Assembly (NCBI GenBank): GCA_016871055.1
Contig: VFZW01000015.1
Location: 1 to 37,957, forward strand
Reading direction: 5' to 3'
Length of the DNA stretch: 37,957 nucleotides
Source of the DNA: Acidobacteriota bacterium
GTDB lineage: Bacteria; Acidobacteriota; Terriglobia; Bryobacterales; Bryobacteraceae
A program made the translations under genes and the position numbers. Shown in pieces: positions 34,487 through 37,957 of the stretch (positions are counted from its first letter, which is position 1; each line of letters begins with the position of its first letter). Below the pieces are notes generated by a model. The model was given only the letters and a program-made list of their open reading frames with translations. It did not search any database and was not told where the DNA came from.

Positions 34487-35842
34487 TCAGGATTCTAAAA
34501 CGACGTAAAGCTCGGGCTTCGGATCCGGCAGATCGCCCGGAATGTACAGCCCAATTTGACGGGACTGCACCAGATGCTCCCAGCACGGCCCCACTTGCGT
34601 AACGGAAAAGTACTGCGCGTCGACGCGCGAACGGATCGCGGCCGGCGGAACTGGCATATGCGTCAGCGGCAGCCCGGGAAGGGCGCGCTCGACGAGCTTC
34701 GGCACATAGGCCGATGCGCACAACTTCGCCAATTGGGGCGTCTTGCGGATGACATCCGGCTCGGCGATCGGCGAGCGGATCGCCAGAATCCATTTCGATG
34801 GATTCAGCACGCGCTGATCGGTAACCGTGCCCTGGTACATGTAATCGGCGGCTTTGTTGAGGTCGATCTGGATGTACTTGGTCGGGGCCATCGTCTCCAG
34901 CAGAAATCGAATCAGCGCGTCGAGATCGTCGAACGTCTTGTCCAACTCGCGGTGGTTGTAAAGCGGAATCTTGCTCGGATGGTAGTCGACGCCGAACGTA
35001 CACAGCGCGCCCGCCAGCTTCGCCAGCTCCCGATACAACTCCTCCGGGTGCCCGCGCTTCACCCTCAATAGATGACGCAGCCCCGCGATGCCGGAGTTAA
35101 TCCCGTGCAGCATCCAGAACGTTGCGATCTCGGACGTGGAGTACTCGCTCCACAGGCTGGCGCCCGCGCTTTTTCCTTTGCCCAGAGCGCGGCTCTTTTC
35201 GTCGAGAATATCGACAAGGCGCTGCAGGATTGCCAGCACCCGCTCGCTAGCGGCCACTTGCACGCAAGGCGGGATGAACGTGTTGTCGAAGATGAAGTTG
35301 CCGCTGCCGTCGCGCATCACTCGCGCGATAGCTACACTCGCCGCCGGATCGGGGTTGTCCAGGTCGAGTGCGATCTTAATATTCTTCCGGCCCAGGCGGA
35401 CGAATTTTTCATCGCGCCCTGTCGTCTCGTCGAACAAGGATCTGTTCTCGGCGACGAATCGGGTGCCGCTTGAACCGCTCTCCTCGGAGGGCAGGCAATT
35501 CAAGCCATTCTCTTTCCGCGGCGGCACGGTGAGGTAGATCGTGACCCGGTCGCGCGTCATCGGAAACTCTTCGGCGATGTTGCGCGGCTTTGGGAGCGGA
35601 TCGTGCTGCGGCATGTCGAAAGGAAGGCCGTCGGAGAACAGGCCGCGAGCGTGGAGAACGGAAATCGTTCCGTTTATCAGCGCTTCCGAGTCGAGTTCGC
35701 AGCCGGCCAATCCCCATGGCTCGAAGCATAGCGACGACGCCGCGAACCGGATTGAATCTTCGAAGTACCGGCCCTGAACTTGAAAATGATGCGGCCCAAG
35801 GTACATCCCCTCGGACCAGACAACCCGCGAGAGCTGTTTCAT
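34487..35842 (-). CDS. tssK: T6SS baseplate protein TssK
   Basis: 451 aa. TssK connects the phage-like baseplate to the TssJLM membrane complex. The N-terminal shell domain is diagnostic: VVWSEGMYLGPHHFQVQGRYFE (positions about 7-28), then FEPWGLAGCELD, LPFDMPQHDPLP and TIYLTVPPR. The C-terminal part (YIQIDLNKAADYMYQGTV, ILAIRSPIAEP, YFSVTQVGPCWEHL) matches the family head domain. The ATG at 35842 has AGGA eight nt upstream, so unlike many genes here it has a Shine-Dalgarno and a leader. It is first in the tssK-tssL-tssM-kinase-kinase operon and diverges from the repeat-protein gene. Confidence 0.95.
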   Translation of the reverse strand: MKQLSRVVWSEGMYLGPHHFQVQGRYFEDSIRFAASSLCFEPWGLAGCELDSEALINGTISVLHARGLFSDGLPFDMPQHDPLPKPRNIAEEFPMTRDRVTIYLTVPPRKENGLNCLPSEESGSSGTRFVAENRSLFDETTGRDEKFVRLGRKNIKIALDLDNPDPAASVAIARVMRDGSGNFIFDNTFIPPCVQVAASERVLAILQRLVDILDEKSRALGKGKSAGASLWSEYSTSEIATFWMLHGINSGIAGLRHLLRVKRGHPEELYRELAKLAGALCTFGVDYHPSKIPLYNHRELDKTFDDLDALIRFLLETMAPTKYIQIDLNKAADYMYQGTVTDQRVLNPSKWILAIRSPIAEPDVIRKTPQLAKLCASAYVPKLVERALPGLPLTHMPVPPAAIRSRVDAQYFSVTQVGPCWEHLVQSRQIGLYIPGDLPDPKPELYVVLES

Positions 35843-36066
35843 GCGCTTATTCCTGTAAGCGGATTCGAACGGCAAAAACCCGCACGCTCGCCGCATTTTG
35901 GCACGATTTACTCTACCACAAGGAATCCAACTTGCTAGTGTAGGTAAGGGATCGCCGCGGCGACGTGTTTTCAGATGCGTTTGCGCATTCGACTTTAGCG
36001 GTTTTCCCAACAGCCGTTTTGCGGCTGGCATGATAATCTACAGGCACGGTACGGGTAGCGACGCAT
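35843..36066. promoter_or_regulatory. Divergent promoter region, tssK / repeat protein
   Basis: 224 bp with no gene. Toward tssK, an AGGA ribosome site is present (35851-35854). Toward the repeat gene, GATAAT (36032-36037) is a candidate -10 giving a leader of about 23 nt, without a clear -35 and without an evident Shine-Dalgarno. A perfect dyad CAGCCG-TTTTG-CGGCTG (36011-36027) lies just upstream of that -10 and could be an operator for one or both directions. Confidence 0.45.
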
Positions 36067-37957
36067 ATGAGCTTCTACGACAAATACGAAATCCTCGCCG
36101 AGTTGCGAAACGACGGCATCAAGTCATTCATTGCGCGGGTTAAAGAGACGGGGCAGGCCGTCGAAGCCCACCTCTTCCTCACCGGCCGGACGCCGGACAA
36201 TCAGGCCCTGCTCGATAAACTCGGCCGCCTCACGGGTGACGCCAAGCTGTTTCTGCTCGAACTGGGCGACCACGAAGGCACCCCATTCGCCGTCACGCAC
36301 GTCCTGCCCGATCAACGCGGTCTCCGCGCGTGGCTGGCTGGCGTTCCCGATGCGCCGCTTCCGTCTGCACTCCAAAAGGGAGAAACGCTGCCGGCCTTCC
36401 AGGCTCCGACCCTGGAGAAGGGTGATACGCTGCCACCCTTCAAAGCCTTCAACCCTTTCGAAACGCTGCCGCCGGTCAACCGCTCGGCCCTGGAGCGAGG
36501 CGAAACACTTCCGCCGATTTCCAAGTCCGCTCTCGAACGCGGCGAGACGCTTCCGCCGTTTCTACCTTCCGCGTTGGAGAAAGGCGAGACCCTACCTGCA
36601 TTCAAGGCCTTTACGCCGGGCGCGCTCGAAAAGGGCGAGACCCTTCCCGCGGTTCAGGCCTATGTCCCGCCGATGCCGCCCGGCGCGCTCGAACGCGGCG
36701 AAACGCTGCCGCCTTTCCGGGCGATCGACATCCCCCGGCCGGACCCCGCGACCGAGCTTCCTCCGCCGGCCAGCCGCACAGCCGATGACGATTTCCTGAA
36801 ACTATTCCAAGTCCCTGAACGGGGCAAGGGCGGGCTCTCGGTCTCGAGCGCTCCGGCGCCGGCTTCGGGCTCGAAACAGGGGCCAGGTGAATTTACGCGG
36901 ATGTTCCAATCGCCCGCAGCGCCGCCACTTCCATCGCAGATCCCGACCGAGGAAATGCCGGTACAGCCGCCCCCCGCGCCGAAAGGACCCGGTGAATTTA
37001 CGCAGCTGTTCAACCAACAGTCAGTAGCCGCACCGGTCGACACGCCACCGCCCCCTGCGGTCCCGCCGCCACCCGGAGAATTCACCAAGCTCTTCACCTC
37101 TGAGTCGGTCGGCGCCCCCGAACCGCCCAAAGCTCCGGAACCACCCGCTCCCCCAGCCGCAGCGCCTCCTGGCGAGTTCACCCGAATGTTTACCGCCCAG
37201 TCGGTCGGCACACCCGAACCGCCGAAGGCTCCAGAACCACCCGCCCCTCCGGCTTCCCCGCCGGGCGAGTTCACCCGGATGTTTACCGCCCAGTCGGTCG
37301 GCACACCCGAACCGCCGAGGGCTCCAGAACCACCCGCCCTTCCGGCTTCCCCGCCCGGCGAGTTCACTCGCATGTTTACCGCCCAGTCGGTCGGCACACC
37401 CGAACCGCCGAAGGCCCCCGAACCGCCCAAAGCGCCAGAACCACCTGCTCCCCCTGCCTCCGCGCCTCCTGGCGAATTCACCCGCATGTTCACGGCCCAG
37501 TCGGTCGGCACACCCGAACCGCCGAAGGCCCCCGAACCGCCCAAGGCTCCCGAACCACCCGCTCCCCCAGCCGCAGCGCCCGTCGGCGAGTTCACCCGCA
37601 TGTTCACGGCCCAGTCGGTCGGCACACCCGAACCGCCGAAGGCTCCAGAACCGCCCAAGGCGCCAGAACCACCTGCTCCCCCTGCCTCCGCGCCTCCGGG
37701 CGAATTCACCCGCATGTTCACGGCCCAGTCGGCAAGCACGCCCGAACCGCCCAAAGCGCCAGAACCACCCGCCCCTCCGGCTTCCCCGCCGGGCGAGTTC
37801 ACCCGCATGTTTACCGCCCAGTCGGTCGGCACACCCGAACCGCCGAAGGCCCCGGAACCGCCCAAGGCTCCCGAACCACCCGCTCCCCCAGCCGCAGCGC
37901 CCGTCGGCGAGTTCACCCGCATGTTCACGGCCCAGTCGGTCGGCCCCCCCGAACCGC
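36067..37957 (+). CDS. Degenerate kinase N-lobe plus GETLP and GEFTxxF repeats (partial)
   Basis: At least 630 aa; the frame runs off the window. Residues 1-92 align with the N-lobe of the neighbouring kinases: YEILAEL (7-13) for YELQEFL, FIARVKETGQAVEAHLF (21-37) for the beta2-beta3 strands, and ELGDHEGTPFAVTHVL (65-80) for the hinge. The glycine loop is gone, the ATP lysine is His (H35), and no HRD or DFG lobe follows. Residues 102 to about 225 hold eight [LE][KR]GETLPxF-type repeats. From about 274 a proline-rich tail carries eleven GEFTxxF motifs at 28-38-residue spacing, preceded by a variant DDFLKLF (241-247). No signal peptide or membrane helix is seen, so it is cytoplasmic and mostly disordered. 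A role as a scaffold or substrate for the T6SS kinases is inferred. I do not recognise a named family. Confidence 0.85.
   Translation, partial: MSFYDKYEILAELRNDGIKSFIARVKETGQAVEAHLFLTGRTPDNQALLDKLGRLTGDAKLFLLELGDHEGTPFAVTHVLPDQRGLRAWLAGVPDAPLPSALQKGETLPAFQAPTLEKGDTLPPFKAFNPFETLPPVNRSALERGETLPPISKSALERGETLPPFLPSALEKGETLPAFKAFTPGALEKGETLPAVQAYVPPMPPGALERGETLPPFRAIDIPRPDPATELPPPASRTADDDFLKLFQVPERGKGGLSVSSAPAPASGSKQGPGEFTRMFQSPAAPPLPSQIPTEEMPVQPPPAPKGPGEFTQLFNQQSVAAPVDTPPPPAVPPPPGEFTKLFTSESVGAPEPPKAPEPPAPPAAAPPGEFTRMFTAQSVGTPEPPKAPEPPAPPASPPGEFTRMFTAQSVGTPEPPRAPEPPALPASPPGEFTRMFTAQSVGTPEPPKAPEPPKAPEPPAPPASAPPGEFTRMFTAQSVGTPEPPKAPEPPKAPEPPAPPAAAPVGEFTRMFTAQSVGTPEPPKAPEPPKAPEPPAPPASAPPGEFTRMFTAQSASTPEPPKAPEPPAPPASPPGEFTRMFTAQSVGTPEPPKAPEPPKAPEPPAPPAAAPVGEFTRMFTAQSVGPPEP
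36370..36740 (+). repeat. Eight GETLP repeats within the scaffold protein
   Basis: In-frame repeats with the core [LE][KR]GETLP[AP][FIV]: LQKGETLPAF, LEKGDTLPPF, a degenerate FETLPPV, LERGETLPPI, LERGETLPPF, LEKGETLPAF, LEKGETLPAV and LERGETLPPF. Spacing is irregular (about 13-21 residues) and the DNA is only moderately conserved, so this block is older than the GEFT block that follows. The Thr is invariant. Confidence 0.85.
36886..37957 (+). repeat. Tandem GEFTxxF coding repeats, 31- and 38-residue units
   Basis: Eleven copies of GEF-T-[RQK]-[ML]-F begin at 36886, 36991, 37075, 37171, 37264, 37357, 37471, 37585, 37699, 37792 and 37906. Early units are diverged (spacings 105, 84 and 96 bp); from 37171 onward they are near-identical at 93 or 114 bp. 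The 38-residue unit differs from the 31-residue one by an extra PPKAPE block and one extra Ala. Units starting at 37471 and 37792 encode the same peptide. The array continues past the window end and looks recently expanded. Confidence 0.9.

Noticed and set aside
35861-35960. Possible minus-strand tRNA, suggested by a T-loop-like GTTCGAATCC and a D-loop-like GTGGTAGAG
   Set aside because: The T stem pairs at only three of five positions, no acceptor or anticodon stem can be formed, and the spacing does not fit a tRNA.
36660-37928. Long open minus-strand frame of about 420 codons rich in Gly and Ser
   Set aside because: It is the antisense of the proline-rich repeat protein; stop codons are absent only because of the repeats and GC bias, and the plus frame has a structured N-terminal domain and conserved motifs.
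36886-37957. Regular short repeats resembling a CRISPR array
   Set aside because: Spacings are multiples of three, the 'spacers' are themselves repeated, and the whole array is in frame within a coding sequence.

Overview
The window reads as a chromosomal segment from a GC-rich soil-type Acidobacterium, most likely Bryobacterales/Solibacter-like. This is inferred from gene content only: a paired DUF1501 and DUF1549/DUF1553 cytochrome-type protein, a VWFA protein of the acidobacterial type, an Oar-like TonB receptor with an N-terminal carboxypeptidase-regulatory domain, several Ser/Thr kinases (one with a PD40-type propeller), and a secreted M13 peptidase. Coding density is extreme. No gene-free stretch exceeds about 230 bp, and several neighbours overlap at their start or stop codons.

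Layout. 1-231: hairpin and AT-rich gene-free DNA. 232-4604 (-): a two-gene operon of a PSCyt1/DUF1549/DUF1553 protein and a Tat-exported DUF1501 protein. 4818-7541 (-): a membrane Ser/Thr kinase with a beta-propeller-like C-terminus. 7561-8273 (-): a HigBA toxin-antitoxin operon with a visible promoter and operator. 8288-9730 (-): ProS. 9782-13756: a divergent module with an RraA-like aldolase and an MDR dehydrogenase on the minus strand, and an SMP-30 lactonase-like protein and an MFS carrier on the plus strand; it looks like sugar-acid catabolism. 13753-17190 (-): TonB-dependent receptor. 17212-19135 (-): methyltransferase and a divergent DAACS-family transporter. 19166-20929 (-): SelB. 20928-21848 (+): VWFA protein. 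21845-22689 (-): ECF sigma factor and a membrane partner. 22738-27373 (+): NIPSNAP protein, PQQ-type sugar dehydrogenase with a cytochrome c domain, and M13 peptidase. 27365-35842 (-): a type VI secretion operon, tssK-tssL-tssM followed by two transmembrane Ser/Thr kinases. 36067 to the window end (+): a large repeat protein divergent from tssK.

The most unusual object is that repeat protein. Its first 92 or so residues look like a kinase N-lobe that has lost its glycine loop, its lysine and the whole catalytic lobe. It is followed by about eight [KR]GETLP motifs and then at least eleven GEFTxxF motifs on Pro-rich linkers. Every repeat carries a threonine, and the protein sits opposite a T6SS operon that ends in two Thr kinases. 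I infer a multisite phosphorylation or docking scaffold for threonine-kinase control of the T6SS. Other points of interest are many -10-like hexamers placed 6-9 nt before start codons (leaderless transcription), start codons of divergent genes sharing one CATG, convergent genes sharing CTAG stops, and a DAACS transporter that has lost the canonical Na+ and substrate residues.
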